DNA of 34,266 nucleotides from positions 1 to 34,266 of the forward strand of contig CANGZG010000002.1 in assembly GCA_947458415.1 (NCBI GenBank). Direction: 5' to 3'. Made by a program: the position numbers and the translations under genes. Under the pieces are notes generated by a model. The model had not been told where the DNA came from, searched no databases, and saw only the letters and a list, made by a program, of their open reading frames with translations. Positions 1-10,613 of this stretch are shown here, in pieces. How positions within the stretch are numbered: position 1 is the first letter of the stretch; each line of letters begins with the position of its first letter. Source of the DNA: Comamonadaceae bacterium (GTDB lineage: Bacteria > Pseudomonadota > Gammaproteobacteria > Burkholderiales > Burkholderiaceae_C).

Positions 1-102
1 GATGGGGTTGCCTGTGATTGAGGTGGTGACGAATAAAACAATGACCAGCAACACCAAGCCAGCGAGCAATGTTTTGTAGAGAGATTGAAGTATGGGTGCC
101 AT
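1..102 (-). CDS. Partial CDS (N-terminus only, runs off window edge), membrane-anchored protein of unknown function
   Basis: Reverse complement from 102 reads MAPILQSLYKTLLAGLVLLVIVLFVTTSITGNPI..., one hydrophobic helix; open to the window edge. Confidence 0.45.
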   Translation of the reverse strand, partial: MAPILQSLYKTLLAGLVLLVIVLFVTTSITGNPI

Positions 103-185
103 GGATGACCTTTTGAGTTAAAGAAGATTGAGCAACTTCAGACGAAAACCAAAGAAGTTTTATTTTGCCATTGATTTATGTTGAT

Positions 186-1166
186 TTAGGAGGGGTTGAC
201 CATCACCAATTTCCCCATGACTGCGCGGGAATTCATGCGTTGGTAAGCCGCAGGCAATTCATGCATCGGCATGGTTCGGTCGATGGGTGGTTTGATTTTT
301 TTCTGTTGGTACCAATCAAGCAATACCTGCATCATTTTGGCGTTGTTCGCGGGTTCACGTTTGGCAAAATCTCCCCAGAACACGCCCATCAACGATGCGC
401 CTTTCAACAGCGGTAAATTCAGTGGAACAGAGGGTATCGGGCCTGATGCAAACCCCACCACCAAGTAGCGCCCACGCCAGGCAATGGATCGAAAAGCGGG
501 TTCGGTGAATTCGCCGCCCACCGGGTCGTAAATCACGTCCGGGCCTTTGCCGCCAGTTAATTCTTTCAACTTATCCCTGAACTGGTTGTCGCTGTAATTG
601 ATGACATGGTCTGCGCCCAGTGTCAGGCAAAAATCACATTTCTCCTGGGTAGACGCGGCGGCAATCACTTTGGCTCCCATGGCTTTCGCGATTTGAATCG
701 CGGACGTTCCCACACCGCCTGCCGCTCCCATGATGAACACTGTTTCGTGGGCTTGAAGTTGTGCCCTGTCAACCAGTGCGTGGTAAGAAGTGGCATAAAT
801 CATGATGAATGCCGCTGCATCTACCGAGTCAAATCCAGAAGGCAATGGCAGGCATAAATTGGCAGGTGCCAAGGTGTGGGTGCCAAACCCGCCGGTTCCA
901 CTGAGGCAGGCCACCGATTGACCGACTTTCAAATTCACCACGCCTTTGCCAATGGCTTCCACGATACCCGCATATTCTGAGCCTGGGACAAAAGGCAAAG
1001 CGGGTTTCATTTGGTATTTGTTTTGAACAATCAACACATCCGGAAAATTCAAGCTGGCGGCTTCAATGCGAATCAACACTTCGTTGTCAGCCGGTGTCGG
1101 TGTCGGCAGTTCTTTCCATGTCAAGGCTTCAACGCCAATGGGGTTTTCACAAAGCCAAGCATGCAT
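186..1166 (-). CDS. NADPH:quinone oxidoreductase / zinc-type alcohol dehydrogenase-like (MDR superfamily)
   Basis: MHAWLCENPIGVEALTW...; MDR motifs VPGSEYAGIVEAIGKGV and MGAAGGVGTSAIQIAKAMGAKVIA. Start moved from 1214 to 1166, preceded by AAGGAA on the minus strand. Confidence 0.88.
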   Translation of the reverse strand: MHAWLCENPIGVEALTWKELPTPTPADNEVLIRIEAASLNFPDVLIVQNKYQMKPALPFVPGSEYAGIVEAIGKGVVNLKVGQSVACLSGTGGFGTHTLAPANLCLPLPSGFDSVDAAAFIMIYATSYHALVDRAQLQAHETVFIMGAAGGVGTSAIQIAKAMGAKVIAAASTQEKCDFCLTLGADHVINYSDNQFRDKLKELTGGKGPDVIYDPVGGEFTEPAFRSIAWRGRYLVVGFASGPIPSVPLNLPLLKGASLMGVFWGDFAKREPANNAKMMQVLLDWYQQKKIKPPIDRTMPMHELPAAYQRMNSRAVMGKLVMVNPS

Positions 1167-1250
1167 GATTCGTTCCTTGGGTAAAAGTGCGGGTTGTGCG
1201 GGACTTGGGGTCATCCTCTCACCCTACAATCGGGTTTTAGAGGGCAATTC

Positions 1251-2015
1251 ATGAGAATTTTGATTTCAAACGACGACGGCTACCAAGCTCCTGGCATTAT
1301 CGCTTTGTTTAATGCCATGAAAAAAATAGCCGATGTTGAAGTGGTTGCCCCCGAGCAAAACAACAGCGCCAAATCGAACGCCCTGACATTGCATTCACCC
1401 ATCTACATCCGGCAAGCTGAAAATGGCTTCAGGTACGTCACGGGAACCCCAGCAGATTGCGTTCACATCGCACTGACCGGTTTATTGGGTTACAAACCCG
1501 ACTTGGTGGTTTCGGGCATCAATAATGGCGCAAACATGGGAGACGACACCATTTACTCTGGCACGGTGGGTGCGGCCATGGAGGCGTATTTGATGGGCAT
1601 TCCAGCCATCGCATTCAGTCAAGTTGAAAGAGGCTGGGGAAATATCGACGACGCTGCCCAATGGGCCATGGGCTTTGTTCAAAACATGACGCAACCATCG
1701 TTATCTCAAAATGCCCCATGGTTGTTGAATGTCAACATTCCCAACAAACCATTCAAAGAGTTAAAAACCTCAAAAATTTGCAGATTGGGCAGAAGGCATC
1801 CGGCTGAACGAGTCATTACCCAAGAAAACCCGCGTGGTGAAACCATGTATTGGATTGGTGGTGCAGGGCTTGCCAAAGATGAAGCACACGACACAGATTT
1901 CTACGCCACTTCACAAGGGCATGTGGCCATCACGCCTTTGCAAGTCGATCTGACGGATCACCAAGGTTTGGCCAGTTGGCACGATCGCATGAACCGCTTG
2001 GAAAAGGCCTCATGA
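1251..2015 (+). CDS. surE: 5'/3'-nucleotidase SurE
   Basis: MRILISNDDGYQAPGI... and VSGINNGANMGDDTIYSGTVGAAMEA are SurE signatures; internal ATG at 1251 chosen. Confidence 0.95.
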   Translation: MRILISNDDGYQAPGIIALFNAMKKIADVEVVAPEQNNSAKSNALTLHSPIYIRQAENGFRYVTGTPADCVHIALTGLLGYKPDLVVSGINNGANMGDDTIYSGTVGAAMEAYLMGIPAIAFSQVERGWGNIDDAAQWAMGFVQNMTQPSLSQNAPWLLNVNIPNKPFKELKTSKICRLGRRHPAERVITQENPRGETMYWIGGAGLAKDEAHDTDFYATSQGHVAITPLQVDLTDHQGLASWHDRMNRLEKAS

Positions 2016-2809
2016 GGTCTCGCCCGAGTTTCCCAGCGAAATTGGAGACCAACCCACCCCAAAAGTTGGTCAAGCCTTCCTCGCCTTTGAGTTGGGTATC
2101 AGGCAGTTCATCCAAGAAAACCCCAGTGGCGTCTGCTGCCGCTTCAGGACTGGGCCTCGACTCATCCACCGTCAGGGCCATGATGGTGAAAAAATTGGCA
2201 GAGGGGGGCGTTGAAGATGAAATGGTTTTGAATGCCTTGCTCGCGGTCGAGCGTCATCAGTTCCTCGACTCAGCACTCGCCAATCAAGCATACGAAGACA
2301 CCAGTTTGCCCATTGGTTTTGGTCAAACCATTTCTAAACCCAATGTGGTGGCACGCATGATTGAATTGTTGCGGCAGGGCAAGAATTTGAAGATCACGGG
2401 GAAATTGGGCCGTGTGTTGGAAATTGGAACGGGTTGCGGTTACCAAGCAGCATTGTTAAGCCATGTCTCCCAAGAGGTTTACAGCATTGAACGCATCAAG
2501 GGTTTGTACGAGCGCGCCAGAGAAAATGTGCGTCCGATGCGCTTGGGCAATTTGCATTTGTTGTTTGGCGATGGCATGCAGGGCTACCCGTCGGGGGCGC
2601 CTTACGCAGGGATCATCGCAGCAGCGGGTGGCGATAACATACCCGACCAATGGATCGAGCAATTGGCTGAGGGGGGGCGACTGGTTGCACCCATGTCAGT
2701 GACAAAAGGAAGTCAGAGTTTGGTGGTGATTGACAAAACACCTGCTGGCATTCAAAAGACAGTGCTCGAACAGGTCAATTTTGTTCCCTTGGTATCAGGT
2801 GTGCTCTGA
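2012..2809 (+). CDS. pcm: Protein-L-isoaspartate O-methyltransferase
   Basis: VERHQF...YEDTSLPIGFGQTISKP...VLEIGTGCGYQAALLS; start overlaps the surE stop (ATGA). Confidence 0.93.
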   Translation: MRSRPSFPAKLETNPPQKLVKPSSPLSWVSGSSSKKTPVASAAASGLGLDSSTVRAMMVKKLAEGGVEDEMVLNALLAVERHQFLDSALANQAYEDTSLPIGFGQTISKPNVVARMIELLRQGKNLKITGKLGRVLEIGTGCGYQAALLSHVSQEVYSIERIKGLYERARENVRPMRLGNLHLLFGDGMQGYPSGAPYAGIIAAAGGDNIPDQWIEQLAEGGRLVAPMSVTKGSQSLVVIDKTPAGIQKTVLEQVNFVPLVSGVL

Positions 2810-3688
2810 ATGAAATTTGCCATTGCATCGAGTTCGCGAGTGAAACTCATCTTGTCATGCCTGTTCACAGCGGCCATTGTTTCTGCATGCGCCACAACGG
2901 GTCGCGGCATGCCTGCGCCAGTTGAAGACCGCAACAAGCCCAAAACACCAACTGTCAGTAAACCCGCGAAGACCGAGTCGCAGCGGCCTGTCAGCAAAGC
3001 ACAAAATCCTGTGGCGGTGGCCGATTCCGCGACCAAGCCTGGTTACTACACCGTCAAACCCGGCGACACATTGATACGCATTGGTCTGGACCACGGTCAG
3101 AATTGGCGTGACATCATCCGCTGGAATTCGATTGAAAACCCGAATTTGATCGAAGTTGGTCAAGTCTTAAGGGTGTTGCCACCTTCCGCAGAAGCCGTTG
3201 CTGAATCGGTGGTGGTCAAACCGGTGACCTCCCCAGGCACCGTGACCACAGGACAAGAGCCCGCAGCCGGCACTTCCAGTGCCAAACCACCCAGCAGTGT
3301 GCCTGCCGAGGCCCCTGACGAAACCCAATTTTTCAGCTGGCCTGCCGCTGGCTCAGTGCAATCTTCTTTTGATGAGTCCAAAAACAAAGGCATAGACATT
3401 GCTGGAAAGCTCGGCGACCCGGTGTTGGCCTCGGCTGATGGCCGAGTGGTCTATGCGGGCGCTGGTCTCAGGGGTTACGGCAATTTAATCATCCTTAAAC
3501 ACAGCAATAACTTTCTGACTGCCTATGCCCATAACCAAACATTGTTGGTAAGAGAAGAACAGTCTGTGAAAAAAGGTCAAAAAATCGCCGAAATGGGCAG
3601 TTCAGATTCAGAGCAAATCAAATTGCATTTTGAAATTCGCAAACAAGGTAAGCCAGTCGATCCCATGAAACTTTTACCCAATCGCTGA
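2810..3688 (+). CDS. nlpD: NlpD-like lipoprotein: signal/lipobox, LysM, degenerate LytM/M23 domain
   Basis: Lipobox-like VSAC; LysM GYYTVKPGDTLIRIGLDHGQNWRDIIRWN; C-terminal KGIDIAGKLGDPVLASADGRVVYAGAGLRGYGNLIILKH...YAHN...LHFEIR. Confidence 0.93.
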   Translation: MKFAIASSSRVKLILSCLFTAAIVSACATTGRGMPAPVEDRNKPKTPTVSKPAKTESQRPVSKAQNPVAVADSATKPGYYTVKPGDTLIRIGLDHGQNWRDIIRWNSIENPNLIEVGQVLRVLPPSAEAVAESVVVKPVTSPGTVTTGQEPAAGTSSAKPPSSVPAEAPDETQFFSWPAAGSVQSSFDESKNKGIDIAGKLGDPVLASADGRVVYAGAGLRGYGNLIILKHSNNFLTAYAHNQTLLVREEQSVKKGQKIAEMGSSDSEQIKLHFEIRKQGKPVDPMKLLPNR

Positions 3689-3696
3689 GCCATTGA

Positions 3697-5109
3697 ATGT
3701 CTGAGACGACCGTTGCTTCCGTAGAAGACAAAAGCCTGCTGATTGAATCGATGGATCTGGAGGCACAAGGCATTGCACACCGCCCAGATGGGAAAGTGGT
3801 GTTCGTTGAAGGTGCGCTTCCTTTTGAGCGCGTTACAGTGAATGTGCATCGCAAGAAAAATCACTGGGAGAAGGGAACCGTCCAACACATTCTGCAAAAG
3901 TCCTCACAACGGACGAGGGCTGAGTGCGAGAGTTTTGGTATGCATGCTGGGGCCTGTGGCGGTTGCAAAATGCAGCATTTGAATCTGTCTTCGCAAATTG
4001 CGGTGAAGCAACGTGTGCTTGAAGACAACCTTTGGCACATTGGCAAAGTCAAAGCTGATGTGGTGCTGCGTCCCCTCCAAGGTCCTGATTGGGAATACCG
4101 ACACCGGGCCAGGTTGTCCGTCAGGTATGTGGTCAAGAAATCAAAGGTATTGATTGGGTTTCACGAACGCAAAAGCAGTTATGTCGCTGACATGAGCAGT
4201 TGCAAGGTTTTGCCGAGACGAGTGAGTGATTTATTGTTGCCACTTCGTGGATTGATCGGTGACTTGAGCGTCCGTGACCAGTGCCCGCAAATTGAAGTTG
4301 CGTGTGGTGAAACGAGCATCGCACTCATTCTGCGCCATTTGTCACCTTTGACAGACCATGACGTGCAAAAGCTCAGAGATTTTTCTGAACATCACCATGT
4401 TCAGTGGTGGTTACAACCCAAAGGCATTGATTCTGTTGAACCGTTAGACGCAATCGATCCTTCTTCTGATCAAAACAGTTTGTATTACGCGTTGCCAGCA
4501 TTTGATTTGAAAATGTTTTTTCGCCCAACAGATTTCACACAAGTCAATCCTGCCATCAACAAAGTATTGGTTTCGCAGGCCATTCGCTTGCTTGACATAC
4601 AAGCTGAAGATGCTTTGGTGGACTGGTTCTGTGGTTTAGGAAACTTCACGCTGCCGATGGCCACTTTGGCGAACAAAGTGGTTGGTGTTGAAGGCAGTCA
4701 AGCATTGTTGGATTGGGCCCAACATAACCTTGAAAGGAACAACCAATCGCGTCATGCGGCTGGCTTGAATGGCTTGGCGCCCGTTCAATTCAAGGCTCAC
4801 AATTTATTTGACATCACCGCTGATGCTTTGGCGCAGTATGGTGTGAACACCAAATGGTTGATCGATCCGCCGCGTGAGGGCGCATTCGCGTTAATCAAAG
4901 CCCTGACTGAATTGCTTGACGAAAACTCACAACAGACTTGGACACCACCCCAACGGATTGTGTATGTCAGCTGTAACCCTGCAACGCTGGCCAGAGATGC
5001 AGGTTTGCTGGTCAACGTGGCCGGCTACAAGTGCAGCGCTGCGGGCATGGTGAATATGTTTCCGCACACCGCCCATGTGGAGAGCATTGCCGTGTTTGAA
5101 CGGCCATGA
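3697..5109 (+). CDS. rlmD: 23S rRNA (uracil-1939-C5)-methyltransferase
   Basis: TRAM-like N-terminus, Fe-S motif C...[41 protein letters not shown]. Confidence 0.93.
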   Translation: MSETTVASVEDKSLLIESMDLEAQGIAHRPDGKVVFVEGALPFERVTVNVHRKKNHWEKGTVQHILQKSSQRTRAECESFGMHAGACGGCKMQHLNLSSQIAVKQRVLEDNLWHIGKVKADVVLRPLQGPDWEYRHRARLSVRYVVKKSKVLIGFHERKSSYVADMSSCKVLPRRVSDLLLPLRGLIGDLSVRDQCPQIEVACGETSIALILRHLSPLTDHDVQKLRDFSEHHHVQWWLQPKGIDSVEPLDAIDPSSDQNSLYYALPAFDLKMFFRPTDFTQVNPAINKVLVSQAIRLLDIQAEDALVDWFCGLGNFTLPMATLANKVVGVEGSQALLDWAQHNLERNNQSRHAAGLNGLAPVQFKAHNLFDITADALAQYGVNTKWLIDPPREGAFALIKALTELLDENSQQTWTPPQRIVYVSCNPATLARDAGLLVNVAGYKCSAAGMVNMFPHTAHVESIAVFERP

Positions 5110-5139
5110 AAAAAGGCTCCGAAGAAGGAGCCTTTTTTT
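5109..5139. terminator. Intrinsic terminator shared by convergent rlmD and Bax inhibitor-1 family gene
   Basis: AAAAAA GGCTCC GAAGAA GGAGCC TTTTTTT; A-rich on one side, T-rich on the other. Confidence 0.9.
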
Positions 5140-5157
5140 GACAACAACCCAAGTTGC

Positions 5158-5850
5158 TTATTCTCTTTCGCCACCCATGATTCCCAAAAGTGCGAGCAAA
5201 CTTTGAAAAACATTGACCAGGTCTAAGTAAAGTGCAAGCGTGGCTGATATGTAGTTGGTTTCTCCGCCGTCAATGATTTGTTTGATGTCATAAAGCATGT
5301 AAGCGCTGAAAATACCAATCGCCATCATGGAAATCACCATCATGCCAACCGTGGACCCAACAAAAATGTTGACGATGCTGCCGACCATCAAAACGATGGC
5401 ACCGACAAACAGCCATTTGCTCATCCCGGAAATGTCGCGTTTGATGAAGGTCGCCAAACTTGCCATCAGAAAAAATACGCCAGCCGTGCCGCCAAACGCC
5501 GTCATCACAAGCGAAGTTCCGTTGCTGAAGCCCAGCACCATGCCAATCATTCGTGACAGCATCAGGCCCATGAAAAAAGTGAAACCCAGCAAAACGACAA
5601 CGCCTTTGGCGGAATCCTTGGTTTTTTGGATGGCATAAATGAAGCCAAAGGTTCCCGCAAGAAACACAATCAGGCCCAAGCCGCCTGACAGGTAACGACC
5701 TACACCAGTGGCCACACCCATCCACGCACCCAGCACGGTGGGGATCATGGTCAATGCCAGCAGCCAATAAGTGTTGCGAAGAACTTTGTTTCTTTCCGTC
5801 GAGACGATGACATCATCACGGTAGGAAATGGTTTGAATTTGATCAGTCAT
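5158..5850 (-). CDS. Bax inhibitor-1 / YccA family membrane protein
   Basis: MTDQIQTISYRDDVIVSTERNKVLRNTYWLLALTMIPTVLGAW..., multiple TM segments, AYMLYDIKQIIDGGETNYISATLALYLDLVNVFQSLL. Confidence 0.93.
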   Translation of the reverse strand: MTDQIQTISYRDDVIVSTERNKVLRNTYWLLALTMIPTVLGAWMGVATGVGRYLSGGLGLIVFLAGTFGFIYAIQKTKDSAKGVVVLLGFTFFMGLMLSRMIGMVLGFSNGTSLVMTAFGGTAGVFFLMASLATFIKRDISGMSKWLFVGAIVLMVGSIVNIFVGSTVGMMVISMMAIGIFSAYMLYDIKQIIDGGETNYISATLALYLDLVNVFQSLLALLGIMGGERE

Positions 5851-6031
5851 AGGAAACTCCTCTTTTTGACACATCTCATCATATGCGATCAATCCATGTT
5901 GATTCAAGAACAAGGTTAATATAAAAACTAAGTTTTAAAAAATTCAACGGGTTGTCAAATACAAGACTTTGAAACCATTCTGCATGCTGTGTTGAAGTTA
6001 TGCTCATCGCCACACAACGCATTGAAATCCC

Positions 6032-6439
6032 ATGAAAAGCAAATTTTCCCTTGAATCAGAAGACGTCAAAGCGATTGCCCAGGCCGCGGAAGCCGAGGCC
6101 AAGAAAAACAGTTGGGCCGTCTGCATCGCTATCGTTGACGACGGAGGCCACCTCTTGTGGCTGCAGCGGTTGGATGGTGCTGCCCCCATCTCGGCCCATA
6201 TCGCCCCCGCCAAGGCCCATACTGCTGCGATGGGCAGGCGCGAGACCAAGGTTTACGAAGACATCATCAATGGCGGTCGGTACTCTTTTTTGAGTGCACC
6301 TTTGATCGAAGGCATGCTGGAAGGCGGCGTGCCGATTGTCAAAGACGGTCAAGTCATCGGGGCTGTCGGCGTCAGTGGCGTCAAGTCAACCGAAGATGCC
6401 CAAATTGCCAAGGCTGGCATTTCTGCACTGGGCCTCTAA
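6032..6439 (+). CDS. GlcG/HbpS-type heme-binding family protein (DUF336)
   Basis: SWAVCIAIVDDGGHLLWLQRLDGAAP...GGVPIVKDGQVIGAVGVSGVKSTEDAQIAKAGISAL. Confidence 0.9.
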   Translation: MKSKFSLESEDVKAIAQAAEAEAKKNSWAVCIAIVDDGGHLLWLQRLDGAAPISAHIAPAKAHTAAMGRRETKVYEDIINGGRYSFLSAPLIEGMLEGGVPIVKDGQVIGAVGVSGVKSTEDAQIAKAGISALGL

Positions 6440-6445
6440 GCGACG

Positions 6446-7267
6446 TCAATAAGTGAGCCGTTCAGGTTTGATTTCCTGAATGATGGTGGTTGCGATCTCT
6501 TCAATGCTTTTCGTGGTGGTGGATAACCAACGTATGCCATTCATGCGCATCATGGATTCGGCGGCTGACACTTCGAACTGACAATTTTCCAGACGGGCGT
6601 ATTTGGAATTCGGTCTGCGCTCGTTGCGAATTTCACTGAGTCGGTCAGCAGAGATCGATAAACCAAAAATTTTGTTCAAGTGGGGTCGCAAGGCGGGTGG
6701 CAATTGTTGCCTTTCAAAATCCTCTGGTATCAGCGGATAGTTTGATGCTTTCAGTCCGTATTGCATGGCCAAATACAGGCTGGTCGGTGTTTTGCCGCTG
6801 CGACTGACGCCTACCAATATGACGTCAGATTTTTCAAGGTCTGTGTTTTTTTGTCCGTCGTCGTGTGCCAAGCTGAAATTGATCGCTTCAATTCGGTCGT
6901 GGTAAGCCTTGCTTTTGCTGATGTCTGAAAAGCGACCAATCCGATGGTTGGATTTGATGCCCAGTTCAACTTCCAGCGGTTTCACAAAGGTGCTGAACAT
7001 GTCCATGAGCAAGGCGTTGGTGCCGGTGCTCAAGATGTCTAGCAATTCGTCTTTGGCCAAGGTGGTGAATACGATGGGTTTGACACCTTCCTTTTCACAC
7101 GCCAGGTTAATTTGTTCAACCGCGTGGTATGCCTTTTCTTCGGTGTCTATGAAAGGCAGTCGAATGTGTTTGGCTTGAATTTCAAATTGCGCCAAGATGG
7201 CATTGCCAAAGGTTTCAGCCGTGATACCTGTGCCATCAGAGACAAAAAATACGGTGCGGTTTTGCAT
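6446..7267 (-). CDS. ppsR: Phosphoenolpyruvate synthase regulatory protein (bifunctional kinase/pyrophosphorylase)
   Basis: RTVFFVSDGTGITAETFGNAILAQF, DVILVGVSRSGKTPTSLYLAMQYGLKASNYPLI; divergent to ppsA. Confidence 0.93.
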   Translation of the reverse strand: MQNRTVFFVSDGTGITAETFGNAILAQFEIQAKHIRLPFIDTEEKAYHAVEQINLACEKEGVKPIVFTTLAKDELLDILSTGTNALLMDMFSTFVKPLEVELGIKSNHRIGRFSDISKSKAYHDRIEAINFSLAHDDGQKNTDLEKSDVILVGVSRSGKTPTSLYLAMQYGLKASNYPLIPEDFERQQLPPALRPHLNKIFGLSISADRLSEIRNERRPNSKYARLENCQFEVSAAESMMRMNGIRWLSTTTKSIEEIATTIIQEIKPERLTY

Positions 7268-7444
7268 ATTCAAATGAAGAGGTGGTTGGCAGTTGGCAAG
7301 CTTTAAAATAGACCAACAGGATTAAATCATGCGCTGCCATTGGAATGAAATTCATCTAATTTTCTCAATGCCTGCTCGCATGTCCAACAAGACTTCACTT
7401 ACAAGGACTTGTTGCGCAACAGTTTTAACTTTTGGAGTACTTTC

Positions 7445-9835
7445 ATGTCTGTTTTGTTTGATTCAACGGCGCTTGTGGTGCCCTTTGAAAAGCTGCGTAT
7501 GTCTGATGTTGACGCAGTGGGAGGCAAAAATGCCAGTTTAGGGGAGATGATTTCTCAATTGCCATCCGGTGTCAGTGTGCCAACTGGGTTTGCCACCACC
7601 GCACATGCATTTCGTGTATTTTTAAAACATGACCATTTGGATCAACGCATCGAGCAAGTACTCCAAAATTTAGACTCGGAAAACATCAACGATTTGTCCA
7701 CGACCGGTGCATCTATTCGCTCATGGATTCTGAATCAACCTTTTCCCGCATCTTTGGAGTCAGAAGTTCGCCAAGCGTTCGCCACGCTCAATGCTGGTGC
7801 AGACAGTGCCTCTTATGCGGTCAGATCATCTGCCACCGCAGAAGACTTGCCAGACGCTTCATTCGCTGGACAGCAAGAAAGTTTTTTGAATGTCCAAGGC
7901 ATTGAAGATGTACTTGTGAAAATCAAAGAAGTGTTCGCCTCTTTGTACAACGACCGGGCCATCAGTTACCGAGTGCACAAGGGATTTGTACATGCAGATG
8001 TGGCATTGTCTGCAGGCGTACAAAAAATGGTTCGTTCTGATTTGGCGACTTCTGGGGTCATGTTCACGATTGACACAGAATCAGGATTCAATGATGTGGT
8101 GTTCATCACCTCGAGCTACGGTTTGGGCGAAACCGTGGTGCAAGGCGCGGTCAACCCCGATGAGTTTTATGTTCACAAACCGATGTTGCGCGCCGGTAAA
8201 CAAGCGATTGTCAGAAGAAGTTTGGGATCCAAATTGATACAGATGAAATTTGCCACCGAAATGGAACGACAGCAATCGGGCAAATTGGTGGTCACCGAGG
8301 ATGTGCCCTCTGAATTGAGAAACCGTTATTCACTGACAGACGATGACATCTGTCAATTGGCCCAATACGCTTTGACCATTGAATCCCATTACGGTCACCC
8401 CATGGACATCGAGTGGGGCAAAGACGGTCTGGATGGCAAGTTGTACATCCTGCAAGCCAGACCTGAAACTGTCAAAAGCCAATCCAAAGGCAAAGCCGAA
8501 CACAAATACAAATTGAAAAACAAAAGCACAGTGCTGGCGGAGGGCAGGGCGATCGGACAAAAAATTGGAACAGGGCCTGTTCGGCTGGTCAGTCATATTT
8601 CGCAAATGGACACGGTACAACCTGGCGATATTTTGGTCACTGACATGACCGACCCCAATTGGGAGCCGGTCATGAAAAAAGCCAGTGCCATCGTCACCAA
8701 CCGTGGGGGAAGAACATGTCATGCAGCCATCATCGCGCGTGAACTTGGCATTCCAGCTGTGGTGGGATGTGGCAATGCCACAGATGTCTTGCAGGCTGAC
8801 AGTTTGGTGACGGTGAGTTGCGCAGAAGGTGACACGGGTTTCATCTACGACGGCTTGCTAGAGACAGAAGTGTTTGAAGTCAAGCAAGGGGTGATGCCTG
8901 AGATTGCAACCAAGATCATGATGAACATTGGCAACCCCAGCATGGCGTTTGATTTCGCGCAGTTGCCCAATGCGGGTGTGGGGTTGGCTCGATTGGAATT
9001 CATCATCAACAACAACATTGGCGTACATCCCAAAGCCATTTTGGACTATCCCAACATCGATTTAGAGTTGAAAAAAGCCGTTGAATCCGTAGCTCGCGGT
9101 CATGCTTCACCCAAGGCATTTTTCGTTGACAAGGTGACTGAGGGTGTTGCAACCATTGCGGCTGCTTTTTGGCCCAAGCCTGTGATCGTGCGGCTCTCCG
9201 ATTTCAAATCGAATGAATACAGAAAATTGATTGGCGGTAGTCGCTATGAACCGGAAGAAGAAAATCCCATGCTGGGTTTCCGTGGTGCTGCACGTTATTT
9301 GAGTGCCGACTTTCAGCAAGCATTCGCCATGGAATGCCAAGCCTTGCGCAGGGTCAGAGAAGACATGGGTTTAACCAATGTTCAAATCATGGTTCCTTTC
9401 GTCAGAACCGTGGGTCAGGCCAAGCGTGTGGTTGACCTGTTATCGCAACAAGGTTTAGCCAGAGGTGAGAACGGTTTGAAGTTGATCATGATGTGTGAAG
9501 TCCCCAGCAATGCGTTGTTGGCAGATGAGTTCCTTGAATTTTTCGATGGCTTTTCCATTGGGTCCAACGACCTGACGCAATTGACGTTGGGTTTGGACAG
9601 GGATTCCGGCATGCCACTGCTTGCAGCAGATTTTGATGAGCGAGACCCTGCCGTCAAACTGTTGTTGTCCAAAGCCATTGAAGCCTGCCAAAAACAAAAC
9701 AAGTACGTCGGTATTTGTGGCCAAGGTCCAAGTGACCATTTGGATTTTGCGAAATGGCTGGTCAGCAAAGGAATTGAATCCATTTCACTTAATCCTGACA
9801 GTGTGATCGCCACTTGGCATGCGCTTGCAAATTAA
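7445..9835 (+). CDS. ppsA: Phosphoenolpyruvate synthase
   Basis: [34 protein letters not shown], phospho-His site [42 protein letters not shown]. Start at [11 protein letters not shown] after GGAGTACTTTC. Confidence 0.96.
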   Translation: MSVLFDSTALVVPFEKLRMSDVDAVGGKNASLGEMISQLPSGVSVPTGFATTAHAFRVFLKHDHLDQRIEQVLQNLDSENINDLSTTGASIRSWILNQPFPASLESEVRQAFATLNAGADSASYAVRSSATAEDLPDASFAGQQESFLNVQGIEDVLVKIKEVFASLYNDRAISYRVHKGFVHADVALSAGVQKMVRSDLATSGVMFTIDTESGFNDVVFITSSYGLGETVVQGAVNPDEFYVHKPMLRAGKQAIVRRSLGSKLIQMKFATEMERQQSGKLVVTEDVPSELRNRYSLTDDDICQLAQYALTIESHYGHPMDIEWGKDGLDGKLYILQARPETVKSQSKGKAEHKYKLKNKSTVLAEGRAIGQKIGTGPVRLVSHISQMDTVQPGDILVTDMTDPNWEPVMKKASAIVTNRGGRTCHAAIIARELGIPAVVGCGNATDVLQADSLVTVSCAEGDTGFIYDGLLETEVFEVKQGVMPEIATKIMMNIGNPSMAFDFAQLPNAGVGLARLEFIINNNIGVHPKAILDYPNIDLELKKAVESVARGHASPKAFFVDKVTEGVATIAAAFWPKPVIVRLSDFKSNEYRKLIGGSRYEPEEENPMLGFRGAARYLSADFQQAFAMECQALRRVREDMGLTNVQIMVPFVRTVGQAKRVVDLLSQQGLARGENGLKLIMMCEVPSNALLADEFLEFFDGFSIGSNDLTQLTLGLDRDSGMPLLAADFDERDPAVKLLLSKAIEACQKQNKYVGICGQGPSDHLDFAKWLVSKGIESISLNPDSVIATWHALAN

Positions 9836-9879
9836 ATGCCTTTGCCCCCAGAAAAATGATTAGAATGTAAGGCTTTTCA

Positions 9880-9925
9880 CCTTGCCGCACCACTGTCGAC
9901 GCTGTGGGCGGCTCAATCCACAAGG
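9880..9925 (+). promoter_or_regulatory. Candidate S6:S18-type autoregulatory leader hairpin of the rpsF operon
   Basis: GCCGC(9884-9888) bulge-A CCAC(9890-9893) pairs GTGG(9904-9907) GCGGC(9908-9912); outer CCTT(9880-9883) can pair AAGG(9922-9925), part of the rpsF Shine-Dalgarno. Confidence 0.55.
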
Positions 9926-9932
9926 AGAGTTC

Positions 9933-10298
9933 ATGCGTCATTACGAAATAGTTCTTTTGATTCACCCCGACCAAAGCGAGCAGGTTCCTGCCATGTTGGA
10001 ACGCTACAAAGGCTTGATCACCAACGGCGGCGGCAAAGTTCATCGTTTGGAAGACTGGGGAAGACGTCAGTTGACTTACATGATCAATAAACTGGCCAAA
10101 GCACATTACCTGTGCTTGAACATTGAGGCCAACCAAGAAGTCATGGCCGAGCTGGAGCATGCCTTCAAATTCAACGATGCAGTGTTAAGACATTTGACCG
10201 TATCAAAGAAAAAAGCCGAAACCACGCCTTCTTTGATGATGAAAACGGTTGAGCGCGAAGAAGCCCGCAAAACCCAACACACTGAATTCCAAGCCTGA
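9933..10298 (+). CDS. rpsF: 30S ribosomal protein S6
   Basis: [25 protein letters not shown]...[35 protein letters not shown]. Confidence 0.97.
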   Translation: MRHYEIVLLIHPDQSEQVPAMLERYKGLITNGGGKVHRLEDWGRRQLTYMINKLAKAHYLCLNIEANQEVMAELEHAFKFNDAVLRHLTVSKKKAETTPSLMMKTVEREEARKTQHTEFQA

Positions 10299-10313
10299 TT
10301 TCATTGACCAGAT

Positions 10314-10604
10314 GTGAACCGAGTCGATTTGATGGCGCAGCTGGCAGAGATTTCTGCGTTGCGTTACACCCCTTCAGGACTGCCTGTCGTGGAATGTCGA
10401 CTGAATCACGAGTCTGAAATTGAAGAAGCCGGGATTGTGAGGAAAGTGAATTTGAATTTGAAGTCAAAAGCCGTTGGCATATTGGCAGAAAAATTGATTC
10501 GACAACCTCTCAACACCTCTTTTTTGTTCTCAGGTTTTTTGGCATCTGGCACCAAGTCCACATCAGTCATTTTTCATATTCACTCGTACCAAACAGTTTC
10601 CTAG
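10314..10604 (+). CDS. priB: Primosomal replication protein N (PriB), GTG start
   Basis: (M)NRVDLMAQLAEISALRYTPSGLPVVECRLNHESE; located between rpsF and rpsR as usual. Confidence 0.9.
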   Translation: MNRVDLMAQLAEISALRYTPSGLPVVECRLNHESEIEEAGIVRKVNLNLKSKAVGILAEKLIRQPLNTSFLFSGFLASGTKSTSVIFHIHSYQTVS

Positions 10605-10613
10605 GAGCCCCAC

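Noticed and set aside
5278-5767. His/Cys-rich ORFs overlapping the Bax inhibitor-1 gene (5278-5556 + and 5288-5767 -)
   Set aside because: Out-of-frame readings of a well-supported membrane protein gene with no plausible domain.
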